Source: Siphonodentalium dalli (Eukaryota; Mollusca; Scaphopoda; Gadilida; Siphonodentaliidae). Taken from it: a DNA stretch of 64,000 bases. Of the stretch, positions 36,325 through 47,379 are shown piece after piece; within the stretch, counting starts at the first letter, position 1, and each line of letters opens with the position of its first letter. The stretch is taken from contig CP136065.1 of assembly GCA_032622095.1 (NCBI GenBank), positions 22,622,134 through 22,686,133 of the forward strand, written 5' to 3'. Under the pieces are notes generated by a model. That model saw only the letters and a list, made by a program, of their open reading frames with translations, did not search any database and was not told the DNA's origin. Position numbers and translations under genes: made by a program.

Positions 36325-38012
36325 ACCAAATGTCTGTCGTCAAAACGCTGTCATGATTTTCAAATGTGTAATAAGAATCGTACATGACATGTAGTGGAGC
36401 AACCACACATGGTGTGCCTCAAATTTTCCTTTTATCATCATGCTAACAGTAATGTATGCATCAACAGGCAGTGGTCCTGACAGAGACATGACAAGACTTG
36501 CCGTGGATTGTTCAATCTTGTTTGGATTCTGGTCCACAAATCCAAAATGATGTAAATTACATCAGAAACCTTGTCATGATGTCCTCGCTGGTTTTCCTTA
36601 TATCAAACTAATAGGCCTAAATCACATGGGAATTCTTCATAAGTTGTCAAGTAGCTCATTAAATTTTCACGGGATTTATACAAAAACTAGGAGATTGCCC
36701 ATCACAAATGATGGGTGACAAACATAACCTGCAGGAAAATATTGTCACCACTAATCACGATATAAATAAAGCTGGCAAATGGTGCACCGTGTTTGTCCAG
36801 AATTTGGCTTTGGTGTTTTGTTATGACGGAAGCCGCTGAAAACACATTCGCCTTCAGAGAAACACATAATATCAGTGAAAATATCAACATGATAACCCAT
36901 GAAAAACGCGTAATATCTCAGATCCTCTTGTATCGATTGGCCTGAAATTTTTAGTGTCGTATTCTAAGATGTGCCGCAAGACATGAGGGTAATTTATCCA
37001 CTGCTCACTACTTCTATTGCCTATTGCCTAATAAATGTTATGTTTATTATGTCAATGTAGCTTTATTTCATAGGTCAAAGTAGCTTTATTAGGTTAGTAC
37101 TACTTTCATGACGTAATTGCATATGAAAATTGCGCAGCTAACTAGGGACGTTGTGATTTTTTATCGTCCATAATTCCCTGCAATTGATACAAAATTCGTA
37201 AACATATATGTGATTTCGCTCTAAAACATCTTTAAACCATTAGTACAAGGCCAGCTTAGAATAACGATTTAAAAAGCTGCACTCCGGTTTCTGCATGTCG
37301 TAAATGCTAATTACCTAATAAGTAAGGGCATCATCGAAGTAACGAATGTAAAACTGAGGAAAATGACAGATTTACTTCACAAAAAGCAAGTTTTGTGCGA
37401 TGGATAAATAAAATATGTAGCTAATATTCTGCAAGCGATGGGCGGAGCTTGAAATAATTTCACCAATCGCGCAACGAGTTGACAATTGCATACTTGATAC
37501 TCCGATTACACCCAATTTATACTAGTACATAAAATAAATAGTTATTATTAAATACAAACTGGTTGAAAGTGCTGATAATGAACTGGATTTGCAAGAATAT
37601 TAGATTATATAATGAAGACTAAAGTGTACTTTGAAGGGGTAAAAGTGGAGTGAAATGAGATTAAGTTATGCAGAAATGCAATGAGCGGAATAGAGTTTGA
37701 TACGAAATTGAACTGTTTCTGAAAAAATGCAAGTTGGGCCTTCTAAATATAGCTTATTCTTCATTGTATGGTTCACATTTCGGAAGCTAATTTATACCAC
37801 TGAAATAGTGTCGTAAATAAACTACGAACTAGGATATTTAATGATGAATACACAATTGAGCCATATGTTATTCATACATGATCACAAATTGCTTGCGAAA
37901 TGTTATCTAGATAGCCCGTGAGCAACCACATATTGGCAATAGAAAAATGGAGGTATCAACAACCCATAATATCATTAGAAAATCGACTGTGTGGGACAAA
38001 CGAAGTTTCTAA

Positions 38013-38126
38013 TCTCTCTGAGAGCTTTCCGATGAATGGCAACAAGCCATATATTTCCAAGTAAATCCTGAAAAATTACCCATAATCCTGCTGAGGTTAT
38101 GGAGTTGATTAATTAGGGCATTACTG
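38013..38126. mobile_element. Half MITE (right arm), copy 2
   Basis: This is the +3,884 duplicate of the half MITE at 34129-34242. Confidence 0.85.
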
Positions 38127-38618
38127 TATGTTCGTCATAAAAATCTTCCTTTCCATTTCTTCCTACAAACCTAGTGGGCGGATCATATGATCTGGCATCC
38201 ACACCCAATGCTAGTGAATATCGCGCATGAGGGGAAGCATCTGGCAAGAATCTTCTTCAGTCTGTATGAAGTGTGCACAACGTTATTAATATGTGCCCCA
38301 TAGACGCAACATTATCCTATCAGTGGTGATCACAGAGGTCAGCAATGGACCTTGCTTTGTATATTGAATGAGTCCAACCAAGCACTACCACCTTATAATA
38401 TAATCAACAAGTTGAAACGACCCATCGCTGACTGAGCAACACTGACCTCACAAGCAGTTGAAGCAATGTTGAGGGGGATATACAATGTGTATCTCCATTC
38501 TTCAAAGACATCAAATGATCAATTACCAACTGAAATGCATAATGAGTTGTTTTCATTTGAAATAACTGTTTTGCAGGTTTTTTTCCTTTTATGTAGAAAT
38601 AACTTAAATGTTAGGTCA

Positions 38619-38924
38619 ATGCGGACAGCTTCAGGTTTATACATATTAACTGTATTTTCTATTGTTGTCAGATGTCACAGTTGTAATTTCAATAGTCAGG
38701 AAATCAGCATTTGCGAATACAATGAGTTTATTATTAATCATATTCTATCGCTGCAGAAGACCAGTTTGTTCGATAAGTCTGCAAAAAGGAGACATCGTGT
38801 CTGGGACCATAATGTGATCGACCCATCAAAAAACAAAACTTCGTTAGATATAATTTATAGGAATGTTTATGGGCGGCCATTCGGTCTGAAATTACATGAA
38901 ATAAAAGTTAATGGTGGTTTGTGA
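38619..38924 (+). CDS. Candidate small secreted protein
   Basis: An open frame runs from 38466 to 38924 (152 codons). The internal Met at 38619 is the better start because it opens with MRTASGLYILTVFSIVVRCHS, a good signal peptide. The mature part of about 80 residues has cysteines at CNFNS and ISICEY, a basic site AKRRHR, and ends LKLHEIKVNGGL. I do not recognise a family. Secretion and KRRHR processing would fit a peptide or growth-factor-like precursor, but this is inference. It begins just past the segmental duplication junction, on the strand opposite the SRCR/FZ gene. Confidence 0.35.
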   Translation: MRTASGLYILTVFSIVVRCHSCNFNSQEISICEYNEFIINHILSLQKTSLFDKSAKRRHRVWDHNVIDPSKNKTSLDIIYRNVYGRPFGLKLHEIKVNGGL

Positions 38925-38929
38925 AAACA

Positions 38930-39450
38930 ATAGTCTCTATTTTCAAACCAATAGTCGTTCTATAAGAGACAGTTCCGTTTCAATAGCCATATTTTCTTAA
39001 TCAATGGCAATCTATTTCAAACCAATAGACTCCATTTCCAAACCAATAATCGTTCATGGATTCAATAAGAGACAGTTCCGTTTTAATAGATATAGATTCA
39101 TAATCAATGTTGACCGATGCAAAATTAATGTTCTATTTTAAGTTATTAGTATTCACTGTTCAACTAATATATAATAACAAACAATTATAGTAAGATTCGC
39201 ACATATTCAATAAACGTACATTCCGTTTCAATGGCCATATTTTGTAATCAATAAACATATTTCAAACCAATAGACGATTTCCCACAAGCAATGATTATCG
39301 TTATCAAACTAATAGACCTTATTGTCATTCTTATATTTAAAAGATATAAATTATCACCAATGCAAAATTAATGACGTTCTTTCAACTCAATAGGTTTCGT
39401 ATTCCAACCAATATCTAATTGCGCAATCTACTATTTCCGGTCAAACCAAT
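38930..39450. repeat. Degenerate repeat rich in AAACCAATA
   Basis: Four exact AAACCAATA and several near matches are interleaved with three copies of a longer motif (AGAGACAGTTCCGTTTCAAT, then CATATTTTNTTAATCAATG, at about 38966, 39066 and 39215). It is a diverged tandem repeat of roughly 100-150 bp. Confidence 0.65.
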
Positions 39451-40269
39451 GATTAGGAAGAATTCGAAATCAATTATTAAAACGTGTACTAACGCTAGGG
39501 GTCTCTGATGGCGATGTTTGAAGAAAATATAAAGATTTGGAGCCACGCTGGAATTTCACTTTAACCCCTCTTTTAATGGGTTTTCCCAATTTAAAGAGTG
39601 TTTCGTGGTTATATAATTTACTAAATGTCGTAAGTAATCTTACCATGAAATATACGATTTAAAACTAGAGGTCAGATTCCATGGAATCAGATATACTTCC
39701 ATGGTATCCCATTCCATGTGTATGTTATGCGTATAGGTGTGTTCTTCTCCATTCGAATTCATATGTGTGATGTGTGATCTGATGGTGGACTTGCATTGAC
39801 ATTTATAAATATGATATATATTCCAAAGGTTTATGTCATTTAGTTCGACCCACCGTGGATGATTAATGACATTCTATTGCATCATGGTCGTGACCAACTG
39901 AGTCAGCATTCACCCCAGCCAAACAATTCATTTTTATTCGGTAGGGATACATTTTAGAGCTAGTATAACCCCTCTCCATGACGCCCATATCATATTCAAC
40001 GGTCATTTGGCGTGTCTGATTATATCGTAATCGACATGTAGATCAAAACGGCGTAAATCATATCAATGTACCATAACTCTGTTATTTCGCGTTTATTGGA
40101 TAGTTCTTTCAGTTTCGGATTCAGAATCTTTTAGTTTTTATTAGCGGAGGAAAGACCGCTTGGTTAATTAATTAATTAGTATTCAATGCGTTATCGCTAC
40201 ACAATAGTCATTAATGCCTTTGTGATAGAGTTAACTGTAATCGAGAGATAACTATATCAAAATCGATAA
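39451..40269. other. No recognised feature
   Basis: Unique AT-rich sequence. Confidence 0.5.
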
Positions 40270-41270
40270 TGCTAGCTGAGTGCTTAACCGTCCGCTCTAA
40301 AACTAATGTTGTCCTTATATACTACCAAATCATGCAGTGCTCAAAATATAAAACACTTGTGTCGCGATTTTCCATTTTTTCCCGTTTACGAGTTTCGGCG
40401 TAATTTGCCAAAAGCCTCGACCCTCCCCGGGGGGTACGCCACCTCTCCGTTGGACATGTTACTTTTATAGTAGAGCGGACATACCTATAGTATATCGGTG
40501 AACATATTCATGCATTTGCCTTGTTCATTGATAAGTCCGTTTGCGTTTGCGTCATGAAGAGTGGGTTTGAATTTGAGTAATATATATCACCCGTTAACGT
40601 TACACGCTACCAGGGTTAAACCGTCCACTCTGAAACTTTGAAAAGCATACTCATCTTCCGTTTAGATACTACTAATGACATCCACTCGTCGAAAAGTTTT
40701 TATCTCAATATCTGATTTTCGGAGTAATTTTCCCCATTTGATTTTCGGTGGATTTGCCAAATCTGAACCCACCCCGACACAAACACTCCGTTGAGCGGGT
40801 TGCGTTTATAGTAGAGTGGTCAAATTTTGGAGGCGTATCTACAGTATACCGGCTTACATGCCACTGCATTAAACTCGCTCCTTCATTAGCCCGTTTGGAT
40901 TTGGGGCTAAAAATATGTTAGTGATATACTACTGAAGTATGCATATTTATGTTATATAGCGTTGTCACGAGTAAACCGTTCCATCTGGAAAATAGAAAAT
41001 CACACTGTAGATGCGCGTGAATACTACCCATCAGATGTACTTGTCAAATTTTTTTTATCTCGATGTTCGAATTCCCCCCCCCCCCTTGCAATTTTCGTGG
41101 AATTTTCATAAAGTATCAACCCACCCCGACTCGCGTTCTCCGTTGGGCAGGTTACTTTTAAAGTATAGCGGTCAAACTGTTGGGACGTACATACAGTATG
41201 TCAATGTACCTGCTACGACATTATCTTGCTCTTTAATAAGCCAGTTTGGATTTGGCGGGAAAAATAGGTT
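40270..41270. repeat. Diverged tandem repeat, ~330-360 bp, 3 units
   Basis: Units start near 40286, 40617 and 40974 with TTAAACCGTCCACTCTGAAA-like sequence. They share CCACCCCGACNC, CTCCGTTGNGCNGGTT, TTTATAGTAGAGCGGTC and AGTATACCGG, and end with CCGTTTGGATTTGG. The reading frame at 41011-41406 falls inside unit 3 and is not called. Confidence 0.75.
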
Positions 41271-42280
41271 CAATATTTCCTTACCCCGTAACACGGAAAG
41301 TCCTGGGAAAAAACATTTTTACGCGGTATATTCAGGTAAGCATCACTCGTCCAATTCGGAATATGCAATAAAAAATTTAGAGCTCTGTACTTATAAAAAA
41401 AACTAAAAACATTGGTTTATTCATCCTGGTGTATAGTGTGTCTCTATTTATGGGCGTTAACTCCTCAGGGAAAGCGCGGACACAAGTTTTGATGCCCGTG
41501 GGCAGTAGGGCATATCGAGGCGTGCATACGGTCCAATTTTCGATGCTCTGCTCCTTATAATTTCCGAGATAATAAAATTACATGTTTTCATATAAAGGGA
41601 GATAACTCCGCGGGGTAATCGCGGACAATATTCGTTATGAGCCAAAGGCATAGCACTAATTTACCCCAACATACTTACCAACCTTCAGTTTTCTAATCCT
41701 AATACTTTCAGAGATTTGGGCGTTGCAAAAGTGTTGAGTATAATAATAATAATAATAATAATAATAGTGAAAAATAATCGTAAAAGGGCCATAACTCCGC
41801 CAAGAAACATTGGACCGAAATGCGGATACCTTTATTTTTAGTAGACCTCAGATGCCTACATATTCACTACAGGTTTCGTGTTTCTAGTGCAATTACTTTT
41901 TGAGTATTTCCAAATAAACGGAAAACGGCACCAGTACAAAAACAATATACTTCATTGGTTACACCGTGGAAGTATAATTAGGCATATTCAGTACGTATGA
42001 CTCTGAGAGATATATTGCCACATTTTTAGGGTAAAATTGGAACTCCCCGCCCAAGATGGTCGTCAAAATGACAGCTGAAAGAGGGAATTTGACGTTTTTT
42101 CGCTAATATCTTCTAGATCAGGTTCTGCAGTATGGAACTGGTTTCGGAAATGTGACTTCATTTTGTATTGCTCATGTTAAGAGATTATTGGAGCAATGAA
42201 TATCACCATTATGAATCTAGTCATATTTTAACAAGAATTTGACAGAACTTTGCAAATTATGTCATACAATTACTTATGAA
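41271..42280. other. Repeat fragments, no gene recognised
   Basis: Contains GGGAGATAACTCCGCGGGGT-type retroposon fragments (41455-41850) and an (ATA)n run. Confidence 0.5.
41738..41766. repeat. (ATA)n microsatellite
   Basis: About nine ATA units. Confidence 0.95.
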
Positions 42281-42282
42281 TA

Positions 42283-42347
42283 TTTGCGCTTAAGTGCAAA
42301 TAATTTACGTTTAATCACAAATCATTTGCGCTTACGTGCAAATAGAA
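42283..42347. repeat. TTTGCGCTTAAGCGCAAA-type palindromes, small cluster
   Basis: Three diverged copies, for example ATTTGCGCTTAAGTGCAAAT. Confidence 0.75.
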
Positions 42348-42420
42348 ATTAATGCATTGATCTCCCTGAATTAATTTAAAATGGTGTAGGCCTAACACAT
42401 CACTCAAGCAAGCAAATAGC

Positions 42421-42495
42421 GTGTCTGTCATTTGCAGAATGAGGTCCCCAGAGGGTGAATTTAGTGATGCTACCCTGCATAGCTGGCTAGCATTC
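42421..42495. repeat. Half copy of the foldback MITE
   Basis: The arm CATTTGCAGAATGAGGTCCC, then AGAGGGTGAATTTAGTGATG, is followed by a fragment of the loop and GCTTAGGCCTC. The second arm is absent. Confidence 0.8.
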
Positions 42496-42688
42496 TGCTT
42501 AGGCCTCATCTTCTGGGAAGTAACTATGGTATCAAATTAACATTGTTTTTAGTTACATTTTCCCATCTGGGAAGTTTCTATATCCCCTAATTTGCAGAAG
42601 ATGAAATCCATAATCGAGGCTCCAAATGGGTGAACATCACCAACTTCAACTGGAGAACTTCAATCTGATCCTAGGTCTGTCATAGTTG

Positions 42689-42808
42689 TTGAGGGCCTAA
42701 GCAGAATGAGGTCCCCAGAGGGTGAATTTAGTGATGCTAGCCCACTATGCGGGGTAGCGTCACTAAATTCACCGTCTGGAGACCTCATTCTGCAAATGAC
42801 AGACACGT
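42689..42808. mobile_element. Foldback MITE, intact palindrome
   Basis: GCAGAATGAGGTCCCCAGAG, then GGTGAATTTAGTGATGCTAG, is followed by a short loop and the complementary arm ending CTGGAGACCTCATTCTGC. It has no coding content. Related halves lie at 42421-42495 and 23106-23214. Confidence 0.85.
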
Positions 42809-43260
42809 TATTTGCAGGCTTGCACTCAAGTCTATATAGGCCCATCATATGAGGGAAGCAATCCCCAGTGATCCCTAGATACCTTTTATGACCATGGAAA
42901 TGGTATAGATCTGTGCAGGATATGTCTCTTTTCTAAAATGTACTAGATCTCTGGGATGGAGACACAATTTCTTAGGGACAGGGATGCTGATAATATGAAA
43001 ATATGCTTTTCCCCTATTTCAATTCAATAAGTACACCACGAGGGAAGCAAGCCCCCAGTAACCCCTAATTCCCCTTCTATGACCCTGCAAATGGCATATA
43101 TTTGTGCTCTGGGAGTGAGGCACCAATTTTTCGGACACCAGAGACAGAGATGCTTTTGACTTTTCAACTTTCGAGTCTGTATGGGCTACTACTATGGGCC
43201 CATAATAATATACTATGAGATGGACTCCATCATTCACAATCAGGGGGAAGTAAGGGAGTG

Positions 43261-43440
43261 TTAGGTATTTGCGCTTAAGCGCAAATCATTTACACTTAAT
43301 CGCAAAGGATTTTCGCTTAAGCGCAAATAAATTGATAGACACATATTTCTGCTTAAGCGCAAAGGACATTCATTTAAGCCCAAATGATTTATGCTTAAGC
43401 GCAAATATTTGCGCTTAATATTTGTGCTTGAGCGCATATA
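43261..43440. repeat. Cluster of TTTGCGCTTAAGCGCAAA palindromes
   Basis: About nine near-copies of a roughly 18-20 bp palindrome centred on CTTAAG, separated by short AT spacers. The minus strand reads as a repeated LRLSxN peptide, which is an artefact. Confidence 0.85.
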
Positions 43441-44410
43441 AATAATAAATGTGAAAAGGGCCTCCATAGTAAGAGGGGACCTCTAAATTTCTTGAACATT
43501 GAAATTCCCTTTGTTTGAGAATTTGTACATGTTTATATTGAATATTCTCAGTAAATAATTATTCTGTGTGTTTCAAAAGAAATCAGAATAAATTGTTATT
43601 GTTTTTAAGTATTGGTTATAGATAACAGTTAATTAGATTGACTCCCCTCTTCCCAGAAGCATCCTTATTGTGAAAGACCGATCGCCCGGCGATTCACCCA
43701 GGTCTGTTGGATGGCTCAAACGACTTTTGTACTTTGGCCAGTTTGTACCCTTGATTTGAATGACACATTTAATTGTTTCGTACCATGTTCTTGGTCATTT
43801 CACACCATATATTGGTATGTTTCGTCGATTCCCAAAAATGATGATTGGTCATTCGTATGTGAAAAATTATTTTAATTTTGTTAACTTAATGAAAGCGAAC
43901 ATGTTCATGATTTAACGTTCCGTGATGATGACAACCCGACATTTACATGTTAAATTGAAATTGTCGCGACAAAGTTAAAGATGTATAATCCGAATTAACG
44001 CTTGAATATTACTATTTCCTTGGCTTCGGGGTAAAACATATTTGATTTGAGTTGAGGAACCCACCCATCAAAGCTGAGAGTGATCAGATACTGATTTTTG
44101 AATTCTACTATTATTTCCCTGGTGCGAAACATCTCTACGTCAAACTGCCATGGTATGAAATGCCAGCAACCTATTGGCTAGTCATTCCATTGCACACTAT
44201 AATTTATTTCCAATGGGCATGGATAGAGTCTCCCATTGGGGAGGGGTCCACCTTGATACATGTATGTTCCGACAGCACCCCTTGGAAGGAAGTTTCCTAC
44301 AGATGGCTACAGGGTACATGTATATCGGTCCAAAATTTGTTCGAAAATTATTAATTAGATATGACATTTTAGCACGGTATGGCTTGTATCAAACTCCATT
44401 TGTACTTAGG
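43441..44410. other. No recognised feature
   Basis: A 100-codon frame at 44052-44354 has no domain I can name and overlaps another frame; not called. Confidence 0.5.
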
Positions 44411-44787
44411 TGAATATCACTTCAATTTGCCTTAAATCGAGTAATATCATTTTACGACATCACTAATTAGAATAATATGATTTTATGACATCACGGATCC
44501 GAGTAATACACAGTATGGATTTATAACATGGTGTAATTCTATTTCACTGTTAGATAAGGCATAGATACCAATTTTTTTGTGATGCCACTCATTTAAAAGA
44601 GTTGTCAATATTACACTGTTACTAAGAGGCGAACTACCGTAATTAATAGATAGGGTATTACTTGGTTGGTTTGATATTATAGGCCTGATTTCAGCCCTCA
44701 GTAACCTCATATCAGCCTTCGACATCAGGCTGATTGTGATATGAGGTTACCTCAGGGTGATATAGGGCCTAATATCAAACCAACGAT
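44411..44787. repeat. Composite repeat with foldback end, copy 2
   Basis: Same order of parts as 25563-25948 but with fewer subrepeats and about 15-20% divergence by eye. It ends CCTAATATCAAACCAACGAT. Confidence 0.85.
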
Positions 44788-45533
44788 GTTGGCGCTGCTA
44801 GTCTACAGGGTAACTGTCTGGTTGTTACCCTTGCCGAGGAGATATAAAGGGTTCGTGAAGATTCGGCGGAGGGAAGATTCGGCAGGGAAGATTCGGCTGG
44901 TTTTATCGGCCGAATCTTCCTAGGTTTATACCAATATATTGGGACGGGAGATTTTATGTTTTAAGTTTTATGAATTATGTGGACATATTTTTTAATAATA
45001 TATTACATGAATAAATTAAATTAAATGAAGCTATTACTTTTATGATGTTTTGTTTGAGATAATTTTAGAACTGGTAAGTTTATTTGTATGTTTTATGAGT
45101 GAATATTTTACAAGAATAAATTACTTTTATTATTACTTTTGTTATTACTTTTATGATGTTTTGTCATTAGTTTGTTTGACATATTTTAGGTTTATGATAA
45201 GGTAAGTTTATTATGAATATATTGAAGTTATAACTTACAAATTACGTGGTAAATCCAAATATCACGTTCGAACACTATAAGAAATTATGATTAATGAAGA
45301 TTCAATGAGAAAACGAATAAAACTTTTGACAGTTGTTCACACTCTGTTCACGTTGGCACCAAGTGTTTACATAACAGTCGGTAGAATATACAGAGTAGTC
45401 TTTGTGATGTTGATATGATCTGAGTGAGAACTATTCTATGTTTGTTTAGATACGTTTGCTGAGTGCATTTCAGTTAGGACTGATCAGTTGTTTGTTTTAC
45501 CGCATCAGATCTAACGACTTTTAGACTATATAG
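44788..45533. other. AT-rich, short GATTCGGC repeat
   Basis: 44858-44920 has three GAAGATTCGGC copies and the complement GCCGAATCTTCC. Otherwise nothing. Confidence 0.5.
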
Positions 45534-45842
45534 TTGAATGAAATGTACGTCCTCGTCAGCAAGCAGTTGACTGCGACACATGCGGCAAATGGCAACACGG
45601 AACATGCTCAGTATTTCCAGGCCAAGGAGGGTTTGATTGAAATAAGTTTCAATTGCTCAACATTTGACAGCATTGAAGCACAGGCCAATTCCACGAAGCT
45701 AAAAGAGTTTGTGGCGTATGTCAAGGATCAATGGATAGAGAGCGATCGATTCACCATACCAGAATGGTGTGTATTCGAACACACCGTTCGAACAAACAAC
45801 CACACAGAAGGTAAATATATTTTTCATGTCAATAAAAAGTAA
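45534..45842 (+). CDS. MULE-transposase-like fragment or domesticated exon
   Basis: A 102-codon plus-strand frame. Its end reads DQWIESDRFTIPEWCVFEHT, then VRTNNHTEG. In Mutator-like transposases and the MULE-domain host proteins related to them, W..y....RTNN..EGwH follows the catalytic core, so this looks like that segment. The match stops at GAAG|GTAAAT (donor at 45811), so an intron may follow just before the expected WH. The upstream part (SKQLTATHAANGNTEHAQYF) is unidentified. It could be a live exon of a MULE-derived gene or a fragment. Confidence 0.4.
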   Translation: MNEMYVLVSKQLTATHAANGNTEHAQYFQAKEGLIEISFNCSTFDSIEAQANSTKLKEFVAYVKDQWIESDRFTIPEWCVFEHTVRTNNHTEGKYIFHVNKK

Positions 45843-46559
45843 TAAACGCTCTTTATTAATAATAAGTAATAAACGCTCGTTATAAGATATAAGTTAAACA
45901 AATAGTTAATGTGTTTACACATATTTTAATAAACAACTCATTCTTCACAACAAATGGTTAATAACACATATAATAAAAATATATAAATAATATATAATAA
46001 ACAATACGCCATCTTTAATGTATGTAAATTAGCAAATATACAATAAACAACACTGTTATTATAGTCATGGACAAATTCCCAACATCTTTTACATTTACGA
46101 ACTGTGAATGCCGAAAATAAAATGTGCAACATCTTACAAATCTGTCTATAATTCCATGGTATGCCATGAGGATGAAGTTACACCAACCCAGTAAACAAAT
46201 ATTTAAGGCTAGCAGGAATGTTATTTGTATGTTTTTGTATTTTGTATTCTTAGAATTGAGATGGGACACGTGTATAACAAGAAAGTGGTGTGTTGGTGCG
46301 GTATTTTATCGGGTTATCCATATTTGCGGAATTCCCATGGCAAACTGGGACTCTCACAAACAATCCGTGAAACTTAACAGTTCTGTTACAGAAGGAGTCC
46401 AATTTATTTAGACAATAAATTCAACTAGAGGTGTGACTGTCCCAATGGGACTAAGGATACCCCCTGTGATTTTAAAACACTAAGATGTTTCATGTCAGTA
46501 AACATTTAGTTAAAAATAATAAAATAACAGATTCCCATTGCAGGTGCACAACACCTAAC
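45843..46559. other. No recognised feature
   Basis: AT-rich. Overlapping short frames on both strands at 45938-46411 without motifs. Confidence 0.5.
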
Positions 46560-47215
46560 ACCTAACCCTAATATCCTAAACCTATTGACCGAAAATGTAG
46601 GTATAATAGCTCGGACAAAATTATGCATGTTGCAACATGTTCTAAGTTGAAAAAGGGGAATAACTCTCCAAAAAAAGTCAGACAGACCTCATAATTGCAG
46701 GTGCACACGTTTCCATGGTACTAAATATATGTGTCAAGTTTCAAAAACAATGACCTAAAATGTAGGAATAAAAGCTTGGACAAAATAATGCATCTGGCTA
46801 AACATTTTCTAATTAGTAAATAAAGGGGGATAACTCCACCAAAAAAAGTCCGACAGATGTCATAATAGCAGGTGCACAGGTTCCCATGGTACGAACTATA
46901 TGTGTAAGTTTTAAAAAAAATTAACCTAAAAATGTGGGAATAAAAGCTCGGACTAGACATTTCGTGGAAAATTTCGAAAAGTCGATAAAAAAGGGGGTAA
47001 CTCCACCAAAAAAGTCTGACAGACATGTCATAATCGCAGGTGCACAGGTTCCCATGGTGGTTGATGTCTACAACAAGTTTCATGGAAAATGATAAAAAAA
47101 AATGACTGAGAAAAACTCTGGACAAGTTTGTGCCCACAGAGGGATGGATGACGGATGGACAAGCTGATTCTAGTATACACCCCCACAACTTTGTTGCAGT
47201 GGGTATATAACAAAC
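46560..47215 (+). repeat. Retroposon-like repeat, ~145-bp subunits, block 1
   Basis: About four subunits with GGGGATAACTCCACCAAAAA, AGTCNGACAGACNTCATAAT, GCAGGTGCACAGGTTCCCAT and GAATAAAAGCTCGGACAAA. It ends GGACAAGTTTGTGCCCACAG, then ACGGATGGACAAGC and CACCCCCACAACTTTGTTGC. Confidence 0.85.
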
Positions 47216-47379
47216 ATCTTATTGAACTTATTATCTGAATATTTCCTAAGGGAAAACAAGTTGTCAATGAGTATTTAGCATAAAAAGGACTAAACAAGGT
47301 TTGCTCATCAAAGATGGCTTAGTTAAGTTTTTTGCCCATAAACGTGCATCTGTCTGACCGAGAATCACTAAAAGCACCC

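Larger units (their letters stand above)
34575..38458. repeat. Tandem segmental duplication, unit 2 (3,884 bp)
   Basis: This is the right unit of the duplication. It starts mid-transposon without the transposon's left end, which shows that unit 1 is the ancestral arrangement at that side and that the copy arose after the transposon inserted. Identity is so high that a very young event, an allelic difference or an assembly duplication must all be considered. Confidence 0.97.

Noticed and set aside
43261-43440. CRISPR-like array of palindromic repeats
   Set aside because: The spacers are only a few AT-rich bases and the repeats vary. This is a eukaryotic satellite.
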